Origin: Channallabes apus
Lineage: Eukaryota; Chordata; Actinopteri; Siluriformes; Clariidae
DNA: 64,000 nt
Direction of reading: 5' to 3'
Assembly (NCBI GenBank): GCA_030522415.1
Contig: CM060108.1
Span: 41,066,756-41,130,755, forward strand
Shown: positions 44,200 to 56,060 of the stretch, piece after piece
How the letters are laid out: each line of letters begins with the position of its first letter
How positions within the stretch are numbered: the first letter of the stretch is position 1
The notes under the pieces: generated by a model
Seen by the model: the letters and a program-made list of their open reading frames with translations, nothing else
The model's database searches: none
Told to the model about the DNA's origin: nothing
Program-made: the position numbers and the translations under genes

Positions 44200-44880
44200 G
44201 TTCCTAGTTTCTGTGGCCCAGGAATTGCGTAAGTGAAGTGAGTGAGTAAATTGCGAGGAAGCTGAATGCATTTGGTACAAGAATGGAGATGTGCATAGGA
44301 TGGGCAGGGTGGCAGGACTTTCAGGCAAAACCAAGGTGCTTCTGAAAAACCTTGCAGCACCTCAGGTGGGGGAAACAGGGAACCACCCAAGCAGTGTACA
44401 GTAGGGATGGGACGCTGCTGACCTTGACTTAGAAGGTAATTGGGTGGGGAAAAGAGCACTTTGAGAAATTCCTGAACCAAACTAATCTACCCTCTACTGC
44501 AGAGGCAGAGATGGAGGATGACTGGGGGTCAACATTGTCTCCCTGGTTGAGGCCACTGAGGTAATCAAACAACTCCACAGTGGAAAACTCACAAGAATTG
44601 GCGAGATCTGGCAGAAATGTTTAAAGCTCTGGGTGTTGTCTTGGTTGACACGCCTCTTCAACATTGCATGGAAGTCAGGGACAGTGTCTAAGGAGTGGCA
44701 GTCTAGGGTCTTTAAAAGGGGGGACCAGAGTGTGTGCCAACTACAGGGACATCACACTAGTCACCTGGAAAAGTGTACTCTAAGATGCAGGAAAGAATGG
44801 TTTGATCGATTGTTGACCCCAGGATTGAAGAGGAATAGTATGGGCTTGGTCATGTTTGTCACTTTTTCTCATTCTACGGT
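44200..44880 (+). mobile_element. Second, older non-LTR retrotransposon fragment
   Basis: The + strand reads LSWLTRLFNIAWKSGTVSKE in one frame, preceded in another by TEVIKQLHSGKL-like residues and followed by FKRGDQSVC, matching the RT entry region of fish LINEs of the I/Nimb type as I recall them. Frameshifts are frequent and neither the YADD region nor an end is present. Confidence 0.55.
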
Positions 44881-44899
44881 TGGCACATGGGTAAAAGTG

Positions 44900-47300
44900 T
44901 ACATACTATTCTTTTTGAGAATATGTAAATGGTTACTCACCCGGCCAGTGATGAGAGTACATAAGATAAGTTTAGAAGGTTAAGCTTGATTTTATAATTA
45001 TGTTTTAGGCCATTCCCAGGGTGATTGAGATATTTATTTTAATATTAATTTTGTGGCATAAATTTGACATTGTCATTAATATTTCAATATTGTAGGTGTG
45101 ATTTTCGCAAGTGTCCTTGATTATATTTTCTATTGTATTCCTTTGCTTGGCTTTGGGTTCATGCGTTAACACCTCCCCTGGTACAAATATGGTTGTTTTA
45201 CAGTTCATCGTTAGACTGCATTGCCCAGGCTGACTGATGTGCACACAATAATATCTTCTCTTGTTGAACTCGTCTCTGTGTCTCCTGATTCCTTCATGAT
45301 CTAAATATCTAGATACCCAGAAGGATTTACAAGAAAGCTCAAATTTTTAATTTCTACTGTAATGGCTCCTAGTCACATTTTCATGCATATTGTCAGATAA
45401 TTTAAATGATATAGGCAGTTCAAGTTTTATTAAAACTAAAAGAAAAGCAAATTGTCATGAAAGAGGCCAGGTCATTGCACTTGCTTAGGGATGTTTCTTG
45501 TGAAAAACTGACAAATAAATATGGCAAAATAATTTTGCATTTAGCTAAAACAGACATACTTACTGTATATTTGCCAAATAATATTAGAATTAGGGAATTC
45601 CACACAAAATGCAAACATACTGCTATTACATGAGTTGCAGCATTAAGTGATTTAGCATCGGTATTACTGTGTGTTGCATGTCCTACTTCTTACGTGGGTT
45701 TATTGGATATGAATATACAAATGGAGTGAGATTTATGGAGTTGGAAAATTATTATAGTTATACAGTTATAATGTTTACTGGTTATGACTTAATAGCTTAA
45801 TGTCATCAGCATAACCATGAAGCTCAAAAGGGAAAATTCATTAATTAATTAAGAAACTGTACTTTAAGGGTCATTTTGAAAAAAGCTCAAGAAAATTATT
45901 TGTTGAAATGCAAAGCCAAATAATGGTACAATACATGCTGTGTTTAAAAATATTCAGTCCTATTCTGCTCTTGTTAGACCAGCAAAGGTTTTTTTTCTTC
46001 TGTATTTTTTATTACAATTAGGCACAGAGCACACAAACATTTGCTGATACTTGGCCTAAACACCACAGAGGTCTGGTGGAGTCATACCCCGGAGTGCCAG
46101 AGCTGTCATGGTGGCACAAGTGGAACCCAAAAGGAGGGATTAATATTAATAATTTACATTTTATGGCTGATCAGTGTACCATTACAGATTTTTAATGACC
46201 ATTTACATTTGTGTTCTATTAGTGGAAGAATCTTGAAACTTGAAAGATTTATGATTATAAAACACCATGTTACTGGTCTACAGTCTCCTTCCACTGGGTA
46301 TGAGAGGGTTACATTATTCCATTACTTCATAAAAGCAAGACTTAATTTCAGTCCTCTTGTACATTAAAAAATTTTAATGTTGTGGGCTAGCATTCGATGT
46401 ACCACATATGGTACGTTATGGTACTTTTTTTTTCTCAGACAACATCTACTGTATGTATAGCCCTCATCTTTTATGTATGGCATAAACTGACTACTGAAAA
46501 TTGTAATTTACTAAGAATAAAAAATGTGTACTCTACTGTACATCATGATGTCAAAGCATTAATAAAATGTTCCTTATCAGTTAAAGAATATTAATTCTGG
46601 TACTTTGTTACTTCAGTATAGTACATGCAGTAAATGTAGAAAACATAGTATATGCATATACTGTATATATAACCTACATTGCGTTTGAAGCAGCGTGTGT
46701 GAAGCCTTGTGGTCACACTGTAGCGTTCACTCAATGTGCACACAGACCCCTAGCATCTCTCAACAGGAACTGAGACAACACATGGCCAATCAACTGTCTT
46801 CAGGTCAGTTACAAAAGCCTAATCTCCTATTTACCAGAATTGTAAGAAAAAACAACAGGACTGGTGTCAGATCAAGACCAAGTTATCCCACATGAAACAG
46901 TATGACAGCATTTCTCCTCATCTGCCTGTATATTATCTGGAGATGAAGTGAGTTACTGGCATTCAGAGAGGAAGAATAAGTAGATGTGGAAGTCTTGTAA
47001 AAGACTTCTCTGGAATTTTACCAAGCTCATCAGAAGACACCAATCAAGCATATGCAATAATGTGCACATAGCAGAGGATTTAGAGAATTTTGTCCTTTGT
47101 ATTAATGTACTTTGGCGTTATCCACTTAATTATGCTAAGTGTGTTTTAGCTGAAAAACAGAGAGTCTGAGAAGTGAGAAAGCTGTTAAACCACATCCAAT
47201 AGACTCTGTGTAAAATGGACACCATATACAACACTGTAGGTGTCCCATTTTGTCTTTGCTGCCACCCACAGCAAACATTTATACATTAAGAGATCTCAGA
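44900..47300. other. Gene B upstream region, partly paralogous to gene C upstream
   Basis: From about 46600 on, TTACTTCAGTATAGTACATG and GTGTGAAGCCTTGTGGTCAC correspond to 58640-58740 near gene C; 45660-45715 corresponds to 57370-57420. The remainder is AT-rich with no gene recognised. Confidence 0.55.
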
Positions 47301-47312
47301 CACTCGGTGATT

Positions 47313-47321
47313 GAGGAAGTG
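47313..47321 (+). promoter_or_regulatory. Conserved GAGGAAGTG box (PU.1/ETS-type) before gene B
   Basis: GAGGAAGTG lies 89 bp upstream of the ATG and is retained at 59035-59043 before gene C within well-conserved proximal sequence. The core GGAA in this context is the preferred site of PU.1, a factor of myeloid and B-lineage promoters. No TATA box is obvious, which fits such promoters. Confidence 0.45.
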
Positions 47322-47409
47322 TTTTTGGTGTCCTGAACTTCATCTAGTGTTGAGTCAACAGTTTGAGCTGAGCAGCAGTGAGACGAACCTGCAGTTCACT
47401 AACACAGCA

Positions 47410-49368
47410 ATGAAGGAATATCATGGACATCATGCTTTCATCACTGGAGTTCTAATGTATGGGATTCTTCAGGGTATGTACAGAGAAATACGAGATGTTT
47501 TAAGTACAGATGGAAGATATAATCTTAAATGATGATAAAGTAAATGAGCTTCTGCATTCATTTAGTAACATTATAAGTTAGAGGCTTTCACATTGCTCCT
47601 GAAAAATGTGTTGAAAAGCAAAAGATGTGCATCTTGGAAAACTGCCTAAAGTTTTTGTCAAATGTGTAACCAAACACAGGGATGTGTCCAAATATAGGCA
47701 TTAACGATTATCATCTTTGGTTTGGAAATGATTAAGTAAACTGGAATACTGCAAACATGAAATTTTTTTTATTTCAATTATTCTATATCCTTATGACAAC
47801 TGGACTGGCTGAACTGGACTATGATACTATAACTCTACACTCTTGCTTTATAGTTTAATTTAATTTATTACACATGTACATGTACCCTTATGTTTTATTT
47901 GCAGAAAAAGTTATGGTTAGCTTCAGGAAACCTCAAGTCTTGTCTGTATGTGAAGTATAGGCAGCACGTTTCAACAATTTGGTTACCGCAAATTATAAAA
48001 AATATGAATTTATAAAGAGCTTAATAAGTAGTTGTTAGGTATAGGCTCTCAATTATAGACACAAAAACATAAAGAACATTAAGCACCACAATTGTATTGT
48101 CTTACAAAGACCCAGTGCTTTTGCTGTTGTTGTTTTCTTGTTTAGTTTTTTTATGTAGTGGTTTGATTTCTCTTTATACCAATAGGCAAAAAAACTGATG
48201 TACTGTAAATTCAGATTTTTGTTATATTATGCCCTGATGCAGGTCTATCTGTTGTCTTGGCTGATACAAACAAAGTGATGTACAAAGCTACTGGCAGCTC
48301 CCTGGATCTAACAGTGAAACATCCAACAAACTCTGTGTCATCGGTTGAGTGGCTCTTCAATGGGAAAATGTTTGCTGAGTATTCTAAAAGCCGAGCTTAC
48401 TCACATCTGAATTCCCAGTTCACTGGACGGATAAAAGAAGACAATGATAAAGTTGGAATAACTGTACAAGACCTTCGACTCCAAGACTCTGGGACATTCA
48501 AAATGATTATAGATGGACCTGAAAAACAGCATCCTACAGAGGAATTTACAGTTTATATTCAAAGTAAGTAAGGCCAAGCCCACGGGTCTCGTCTGAAACC
48601 GCCGTCACTGTCTGCAGGGTCCGTGTGTGTCCTCAGAGTTTAGTACAGTGTGTAGCAGCAGTGAGATTAGTAGTACATTCAGGCATCTCTGTTCATTAAC
48701 ATAATATGTGAGTAACTGTGTGTGTGCACGCATGTAAAAAGTCCAGTACACAACGTTAACATAGTCACTAATTTACTGTATGTACGTCCACCACTGCACA
48801 AAATGTCCTCATAAACAAAGCTGACATCAAATCAAGGAGACGAGAACACAGACAATTACATCATCGGCACAAGGTGACGTTACAACAAGCCGAAGTCTTC
48901 AATCTTAAGATTGTTATAAATTCAATGTACACCTGAAAGAAAGAAAAAAAAATTAAAGAAAGAACATAATTTATGAATAAATGGTTAGATAACATTTTGA
49001 GTTTTGTTCTGTTTCTTTGTTCATTTGTTTGTTTGTTTTCAGATTATGGGTTTAAAAGGTTCTGGTTCCAAGATTGTTGCAGCAGTTTTTATAAGAGTTA
49101 TAGCAATGTTTTATATAACAAATGTTTCAGCTTCACTGAATGAATATTTACAAAAATTATTTAAGAATACTCAATTTTGTCTAGATGACCTGGTTTAGCG
49201 GTTAGCACTGTCACCTTGCACCTCAGGGGTAAGGGTTTGATTCCCACCTCAGGTTTTTGTGTGTAGAGTTTGCATGTTTTCCTCAATGCTTGATGCATTT
49301 CCTCTGGGTTCTCCAGTTTCCTCCCACAGTCCAAAGACATTCAGCATAAGCTAATTTCCAAATTGCCT

Positions 49369-49444
<76 letters not shown>

Positions 49445-50474
49445 AATGGATTGGTGGTGTTATAAGATAACACAAAATGAGTGAGTGAGAGTGTGTAGCC
49501 TATGTCTAACTGTGAATATTGTGTGAGCAGTGGTTAAAATCATGTGGCTAATGTGGCAACTTTAACTGATGAGTATTATTTTTTAGCTTTTCAGTGTTAT
49601 AAAAAAGTTATTAGTAATGTTACAGTACAAACTTAAAAACAGTCAAATATCTTATTACTGCACATTCTGGTACATTCTCTGTTGTCCTCTGTTGTTGCAT
49701 TGCATTGACTGATTTTAATTATTTGTTGTTTTATATTTTAGGCCCCATAGCAGTTGTGCAGATTGAGAATAATCCGACATGGACAGCGTCTACAAACAGC
49801 TGTGATATTGATGTGAAGTGTACAGTGCTCGGAGCTGAGAGAGTCTCCTACCTGTGGAGCGGCTATAAGACTGGGAGTGGAGCTCAGCTGCAGTTCAGTC
49901 TCTCACCAGCAGATGGAGACGTGACACTGAACTGCACTGCAACTAACAACGTCAGCAACATGAGTGCTACAGAGACACTGAGGTGTAGTCACAATGTTCC
50001 CCCCGGGGTGGGACAGGGGGGTATGTTTTTATGTCATTGTGAGGACCAAATTTTAGCATACAAAAACCTGACATTGGAATATCTAATATTATTATAATAA
50101 TTCCTTTCCTGTTTAACATCTTTTACTAAAATGTCTGTTCATTGAATCCAATGGTTGTGTGTGTGCGTGCGTGTGTGTGTGTGTGTGTGTGCGTGCGTGT
50201 GTGTGTGTAGTTTCATCCTTAAATGTAGAAGTGCTTTTGTTACACATCAGTAGTCTAGTGACGGCGTCTCCATATCTGCTGGTGACCATCATCCTGGGTG
50301 TGAAATGTTACAGAGCTCGAGGTAAATAAAATAACTAATAAAATAATAAGAATAATAAGCAGTAGTCTGAAAAAAGATGTTCTATGATTAATTAATTAAT
50401 TTATTTATTTATTTATGTATTATTTTACAGGACATCATAACAGCATGTATGCTGTAACTGTCACTGAGGATTAA
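47410..50474 (+). CDS. Gene B: CD2/SLAM-like Ig receptor, complete (272 aa)
   Basis: Five exons: 47410-47473, 48243-48563, 49742-50020, 50211-50321 and 50431-50474, all with GT/AG borders and phase-1 joins; the sum (819 nt) is an open frame of 272 codons plus stop. Exon 1 gives a short signal peptide (AFITGVLMYGILQG). Exon 2 is a V-like domain without canonical cysteines (MYKATGSSLDLTV, VEWLFNGKMFAEY, LRLQDSGTFKM). Exon 3 is C2-like with four cysteines (SCDIDVKC, LNCTATNN, LRC) and SYLWSGYKTGSGAQLQFSL, plus NCT and NVS glycosylation sites. Exon 4 holds the membrane helix (SSLVTASPYLLVTIILGVK) and CYRAR; exon 5 the tail (HHNSMYAVTVTED). Its single tail tyrosine is not in an ITSM (TxYxxV/I). 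Expected at the leukocyte surface as an adhesion or co-receptor. An upstream in-frame start at 47311 is TTG and is not used. Confidence 0.85.
49186..49360 (+). mobile_element. tRNA-derived SINE in intron 2 of gene B
   Basis: Head GGTTTAGCGGTTAGCACTGT and B-box-like GGTTTGATTCCCACC, followed by GAGTTTGCATGTTTTCC and GTTTCCTCCCACAGTCCAAA. The same family occurs on the minus strand at 58448-58588. A (TG)n tract at 49371-49443 follows its end. Confidence 0.75.
49371..49443. repeat. (TG)n microsatellite, long
   Basis: About 36 uninterrupted TG units in intron 2 of gene B, a highly variable kind of locus. Confidence 0.95.
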
Positions 50475-50642
50475 GCACTTGGCTCTCTGTCTCTACAATG
50501 TTACAGTTTATTAAAACAGGGAAAAAATACTTATAATGTTTTAATAATATTTTTATTTATTGTATTCATATTCAGTAATAAGTACAGAAAATTATGATTA
50601 ATTATAATTTATATATTACAAATATAATACAAATATTATACA

Positions 50643-50870
50643 GTGCCCAGAAAAATTAGTTGTCCCTTCCTGAATTAAATTTTTTTTGCATATTTGCTAC
50701 ACTTAAATAATTAAAACCATCATGAAAGATACCCAGAGTACAAATATGTTCAGATTAAATACATAATGCAGGTTTTAAATGATGATTATTTATTAAGGGA
50801 GAACACTGTCCAAACCTACCTCGTCCTATGTGAAAAAGTAATTGCCCCCCTTGCTAAATCATGAATGAAT
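50643..50870. mobile_element. Tc1-like fragment downstream of gene B
   Basis: Starts CAGTGCCCAGAAAAATTAGT and includes GGGAGAACACTGTCCAAACC and TGTGAAAAAGTAATTGCCCC, recurring pieces of a nonautonomous fish Tc1 family. The other end is not recognisable. Confidence 0.5.
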
Positions 50871-51231
50871 TGGGACTTTTGGAAAGCTGAGTTAAATTTA
50901 TTTCCACAAACAGGGCTTTTTATTGCCTAGTAAAGTGAAGCATGCTAAAATATCTAAAATAGCAACATGAGAAGCCACCAATGTCCTAACTATTTCTTTC
51001 TTTGGAAATGTAAAAAAAAAAAAAAAAAACTAATAAAATAGTTAACCTCTTCTGAAATCTACAAATCCTATGCACTTAAAATATATTTGACAGTATAGTC
51101 ATCTGTAATTTAAATCACAGGTTTATTTTAATATATTATTACATTGTAAAAACCTAGACAGGGACTACAATACTTGATAGATATAAATTGATTTAAAAGC
51201 ATGTGTTTTTGTAAATGTGGTGAAATGTCTG

Positions 51232-51400
51232 TGAAGTGATGTTAATTAAGCATTTTTTGAAAAAAAAAGTATCCTGTGTCAGTACTTACAGTACAACACA
51301 TGTTACATAATATCATATTACAGTTTGAATATACAGGATAGTGTGTGGTTCTGAAAAGTTACACAGTCCACATCTCAGAAAAGCACACCATATTGCAGAG
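51232..51400 (+). repeat. Flanking direct duplication, left copy (joined to the LTR)
   Basis: From GTGAAGTGATGTTAATTAAG to CACACCATATTGCAGAG this 169-bp stretch is repeated at 52493-52666 with a few indels. Here it runs directly into the LTR at 51401; the other copy runs on into GCCCACATCTTTAC, the empty target. Confidence 0.9.
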
Positions 51401-52171
51401 TGTTACGCCCCGGTCTAGGTCTGGCCGTAACAGGAGTGAAAAAAAAGAAGGGGGTGAGACCAAAAGTGCATTTGCTTAATGTTTATTTAAAAAATGTGAA
51501 TAAGCAAATCCGCAAAAGGTGGCTGTAAGCTTCAGAAGCCAACAAGGCCAAAACAATAAACAAAATTCCCTCTAACCTAGTACCAAAGTGAAACAACTAA
51601 CCTGAACCAAAATTAAAGAAACAGAAATACAAGATTATTCCCTTACTCCCTAACTAACCACAATCCAAGAAAAAACCAAAGGGCAAACAAAATGGCATCA
51701 ACTCCTTACTAAGCCACTCAATAAAGAATTAAATACAAATATATACAAAAGTATGTACAAACCAAACGAACAAAACAAAGAGGGCAAACACAAAAGTCAA
51801 AACAAGCAAAAGGGTCATACACGGAATAGGTTATCAAAAACCAAGCAAATATCAAAAGGGGAAAGTCTAAGAGTAGTCAGAAACGTAGCAAGGGGTCATA
51901 CACAGAATAATATTCAGGATCAAGCATACTGTAGGATAAACAGTAAGCAAAAACACAGTCTAGGGCACTCTGGTCTGAAGGCCTTAAGTAGGCCTCTGGG
52001 TCTCCTGGAGGACCAATCATCTTGGAGGAGGCGGGACCAACAAAGGACAGGCAAAGCAATAACCAAGAGATTCTAGGCAATGGCAGAAGTGGGCAGAAAC
52101 TGCAACAACAAGGAAGAGACAACCCCAATCCCATACAAAAGCACAACATGCAAAGGGTCAATATCGTGACA
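51401..52171 (-). mobile_element. Ty3/gypsy-type LTR (771 bp)
   Basis: On the minus strand it starts TGTCACGATATTGACCC at 52171 and ends GACCGGGGCGTAACA at 51401, with the TG...CA ends of LTRs. Immediately upstream on that strand is a purine tract, AAGGGAGGAGG (52172-52182), the polypurine tract that defines a 3' LTR. The LTR is AT- and purine-rich and noncoding. Confidence 0.8.
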
Positions 52172-52184
52172 CCTCCTCCCTTAA

Positions 52185-52490
52185 GAGTGAACATCCTGTT
52201 CACAATTATAATCATGGCATCGAGATTTAATGCTACGCAGAGGTATGGCTTCAGGATATCTAGTAGCAGCATACATAAGGGTTAGCAGATACACATTACC
52301 AGATGCAGTTCGAGGAAGAGGACCAACACAATCTAACAAAAGTCTCTCAAATGGCTCTCCCAGTATAGGGATAGGTTTAAGTGGAGCAGGGGGAATATCC
52401 TGGTTAGGTTTCCCTGCAATTTGACAAACATGACATGACTGACAGTACTTAGCAACATCAGACTTCATGGCAGGCCAAAAGAATATACCT
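52185..52490 (-). pseudogene. Ty3/gypsy integrase fragment (both ends truncated)
   Basis: Minus-strand translation begins MKSDVAKYCQSCHVCQIAGK, the CC half of the HHCC zinc finger, then PFERLLLDCVGPLPRT (first catalytic Asp region) and LMYAATRYPEAIPLRS. It then passes straight to the polypurine tract, so the second Asp, Glu and the C-terminal domain are deleted. Upstream it is cut at 52490 where the flanking duplication resumes. Confidence 0.8.
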
Positions 52491-52492
52491 GT

Positions 52493-52666
52493 GAAGTGAT
52501 GTTAATTAAGCATTTTTTGAAAAAAGTATCCTGTGACAGTACTTACAGTACAACACATGTTACATAATATCATATTACAGTTTGAATATACAATATATTT
52601 TGTTGGTGGTTCTGAAAAGCTACTGTACACAGTCCACATCTCAGAAAAGCACACCATATTGCAGAG
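52493..52666 (+). repeat. Flanking direct duplication, right copy (empty target site)
   Basis: Repeats 51232-51400 and continues uninterrupted past CATATTGCAGAG into GCCCACATC, i.e. the arrangement expected before the LTR element inserted. Confidence 0.9.
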
Positions 52667-52699
52667 GCCCACATCTTTACAGTATATTCGAACAGGGAA

Positions 52700-52956
52700 A
52701 CTATACCTGGACTCCATTTTAACATCAACAATTATAGCTGAACTGTCCGCCACCTAACACACTGTATAAATGCAGATCATTTCCTGCTATCTGTTTCACC
52801 CAGATGAGGATGGGTTCCCGGTTGAGTCTGGTTCCTCTCAAGGTTTCTTCCTATTACCATCTCAGGGAGTTTTTCCTTGTTCACATTGTGAACTTGAACT
52901 GTAATCTTGCATATTATCTTGCCAATAACTGGACTCGGTTCTACACTGCAATACAT
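52700..52956 (+). mobile_element. L2-type LINE 3' UTR fragment
   Basis: Sequence around CAGATGAGGATGGGTTCCCG, GGTTTCTTCCTATTACCATC and TCAGGGAGTTTTTCCTTG is the + strand equivalent of 1745-1620, the 3' untranslated part of the L2 at 1479-3525. It is cut at about 52956 by another repeat. Confidence 0.7.
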
Positions 52957-53040
52957 CTGTCACGTTCTGCTAGATGTTGGACTCTGGGCATGCAGGTGTT
53001 GAGGCATAGACGCAGAGGGGGTAAGGTGGCAAAAAGTCTT

Positions 53041-53075
<35 letters not shown>

Positions 53076-53400
53076 CAAAAACCAAACATGAACAAAGGAA
53101 GTTGGCTTGAACATTGGAGCATACTATAACAAAAACTCATAGGAAACTAAAACATACACAGACTAGGGGTTACAAACACTGAAACAATACAAACTGGACA
53201 AGACAAGACAGACCAAACAGACTAGCGGACTAAACACTAGGGACTATGCATGCAAGGGATAAACAAACACAAGACAGGCTTGGCTAGGTCTACTAGCTGT
53301 TACGCCCATTGGCTGCTAAGCTAGCTAATAGCTAAACAAACCAACTGCTAAACAGGCTAGTAGCCTGAGACCCAAGGGACAAACATACAAGGTACACAGC
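52957..53400. other. LTR-like noncoding sequence with (TAA)n
   Basis: Starts TGTCACGTTCTGC and contains a (TAA)n run at 53042-53073, followed by A-rich noncoding sequence. It looks like part of an LTR element, but no second end or gene is seen. Confidence 0.35.
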
Positions 53401-53404
53401 AGAC

Positions 53405-54780
53405 TAGGTATGGAACAGACTAAGACCAAGGGGATTGCCTCATCTATTGCACTAGCAAGAGGTATTCCCCTGCAGCAAGTGTCTGCTAAGCAGGTAAACC
53501 CAGTCCACTGCCGAATTGTTTCAGTGCTGGAGTTTCCGTCCTCGGGATTGTGCCCTAGTACTCTCAGGACGTGCGTAACTGCATCCTCTCTCAACTATCT
53601 TCCGAAAGCTCTATAAACCCAACAGGCACCCTATTGCTTTTGAAGCCTTCTGTCCTCCGCGCTTACAGCTTCGGAGCAGGAGAGACTTCACTTGCTGTAT
53701 CCAGCTTACGCTCTTCAGATCTACGTCCACCGCATCAGCTAGTGGCGTAGGTCAGAGCAGCTTCTACATGCTCTGGATGAGAGATGCTATTGCCCTCTCC
53801 TATGAGGCGCGTGGGCTCACTTCGCCTCTAGGAATCAGGGGATCGCCTCAGCTATTGGATTAGCAAGAGGTATTCCCCTGCAGCAAGTGTGTGCCAAGCA
53901 GGTAGACCCAGTCCACTGCCGAAATGTTTCAGTGCTGGAGCTTCTGCAGGAAAAGCTTGTCCTTGGGCTTGTGCCCTAGTACCCTCAGGATGTACTTAAC
54001 CGCATTGTTTGAAGCCTTCTGTCCTCCACCTTTTACAGCTTCAGAGCAGGAGAAACTTCACTTACTGTCCAGTATGTGCTCTTCAGATTTACGTCCACCG
54101 CATCAGCTAGTGGCGTAAGTCTAGAGCGCCATTCTACTGGGCGAGAGATGCTTTGCCCTCTTCTATGAGGAGCGTGGGTTCACTTCGCCTCTGGGAAGCA
54201 GGGCTCACCCAACCAGGGTGATCGTCCCAGTCTGCACCCGCAAGAGGTATCCCTTGCAGCAATTGTGTGGCGTGAAGGGTTGGTCCTCCCTGCACACATT
54301 TCTTACATTTATAATCTGGATGTTCATGCTACTCCGGGCTCACTGTCCCCGAGTTAGCTGCCTGGCATAGTTCTGAGACCTTCTCGGCTTTGTGCTCACA
54401 CGCTACACAACCTTAGGGTCCAGACACTTGTAGTGCGGCGGTGTTGGTATTCTCATTCCCATAGCGTTTTCACGCAGCATCGAGAGAAAGCATTTGAAAG
54501 GGAACGTCTCGGGTTACTGTGCTGTAACCCTGTTCCCTGAAAAGACGGGAATGAGATGCTGCGTCCTAATGCCGCACTACCACGTGACCGGACGTCTGTT
54601 CAGACAAATTAATCTGAGGTTTGTCGCCGGCTCTCTAGTATTTATAACCTGCGGCTGCGGGAGGTTATATATAGCCAAAAAATTTGGCGTGTTTGCACAC
54701 ATGCTTCACAACCGGCAACAGGACAAATGGTTCCCATAGCGTTTTCACGCAGCATCTCGTTCCGGCCTTTTCAGGGAACA
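53405..54780 (+). mobile_element. DIRS-type remnant with internal tandem duplication
   Basis: The + strand shows recombinase fragments twice: [13 protein letters not shown] and [10 protein letters not shown] (about 53500-53570), then FCPPRLQLRSRR-like sequence, then again VHCRNVSVLELLQE-type residues and [11 protein letters not shown] (53905-54000) with AFCPPPFTASEQEKLHLLS. The final 400 bp holds DIRS termini: CCATAGCGTTTTCACGCAGC occurs at 54459 and 54735 and a GTTCCCTGAAAAGACGGGAA inverted counterpart near 54532. No RT remains. Confidence 0.7.
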
Positions 54781-54850
54781 GTCTCATATTCCAGACTAGT
54801 AAACTGACAAAACTTTGCACTGTTTTTATATGGGTCGGCACACCTACTGA

Positions 54851-55535
54851 CAGAGGTGGAAAGTAACGAATTACATTTACTCGCGTTACTGTAATTGAGT
54901 AGCTTTTTTGTGTATTTCTACTTTTTAAAGTAGTTTTAAAAATCTGTAATTTTACTTTTACTTAAGTACGTTTTGTTTGAAGTATTGTAATTCGCTACAT
55001 TTTAAATCATATTCGCTACTGAGTAAAAAAAATTTATGAAAATGCTAAAATAATACAAATATTATGCTTTGTATAAATGCTCCGTTGCGCCGCGTGTGTG
55101 TATCATGTCCTGGTCGCGCGCCGCTCCAGACTCCACTCCAGGTTTTCTGACATCGGCAGCTACCTGACCTTCCACACGGTCGCTTCCGCCTTTAGAGTGA
55201 CGTCATCGACTAGCGCGACCATCTATAAACCGGAGAGAGACGCGGGAAAGATGAAAGAGGTTGTGATTTTGGCGTTTTGATATTTGGTTGTGTATTCCGG
55301 TTTGACTTTTTGCCTCCAATTGACTTTGATTATTGCTTTGTCCCTTTGGTTTGGTTGGTCTTTGTATATATTTGTAGATAATTTCACTGTTTTTGGTTTA
55401 GGGAGTCCGGGAAGGTACCTGTATTTTTGTTTGTGTTTTTATTTTTTTTGCAGGTAATCTAGCTACTAAATATAAATACCATTTTGTTTATTATTTTGGC
55501 CTGGGTCCATCCTCAATATGATCTTCCTCCTCCTG

Positions 55536-55588
<53 letters not shown>

Positions 55589-56060
55589 CAAACCTCATTA
55601 TTTCATCAGTTAATTATTGGATCTAGTTCTTTCTGCCATATACCACCATTTCCATACAGTTATATATATTATAAATAGAACCCTGAACCATTCTTTTGCT
55701 GTATGGCCCTAGACTGGGACGTAACACCATATTTAAGTGACCACTTTGATTTTCAAGCACAAGAAAGACAACAGCTTTATCATGCAAAGTGTTCCTTCAG
55801 TTAAAAACAACTAGTTTGAGATTTATATCTGCTCATCTTTTTTGAACTATGCTAGAATGCCTCATCCCACCCCCGCTGTTAAAAAAAATAAAAAAGTAAC
55901 TCAGTAACTTTTACTCTGAGTAAATTTTTTAATGAGCTACTTTTTACTTTTAATTAAGTAGATTTTTATAATGGTAACTTTACTTGTACTTAAGTAAAAT
56001 TTCACTGAAGTAACAGTACTTGTACTTGAGTACAAAATTTTATTACTCTTTCCACCTCTG
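54851..56060. mobile_element. hAT-type nonautonomous element, perfect 8-bp TSD
   Basis: Ends CAGAGGTGGAAAGTAACGAA (left) and CTTTCCACCTCTG (right) are inverted repeats. CCTACTGA lies immediately outside both (54843-54850 and 56061-56068), the 8-bp duplication of hAT elements. Subterminal ACTTAAGTA and GAGTA motifs abound. The centre has a GC-rich CpG stretch (55080-55270) with a TATAAA (55225) that may be a relic of the parental promoter, and a (TG)n tract at 55537-55588. No transposase is encoded. Confidence 0.9.

Noticed and set aside
47311..47409. Upstream in-frame extension of gene B
   Set aside because: It opens with TTG, not ATG, and gene C does not keep the frame. The ATG at 47410 matches gene C at 59130 in position and exon length.
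50431..50474. Possible ITSM around the tail tyrosine of gene B (NSMYAVTV)
   Set aside because: The position two before Tyr is Ser and three after is Thr, whereas an ITSM needs T/S-x-Y-x-x-V/I. Genes A and C have no tyrosine at that position at all.
55484..55678. Valine/cysteine-rich ORF
   Set aside because: Translation of the (TG)n tract inside the hAT element.
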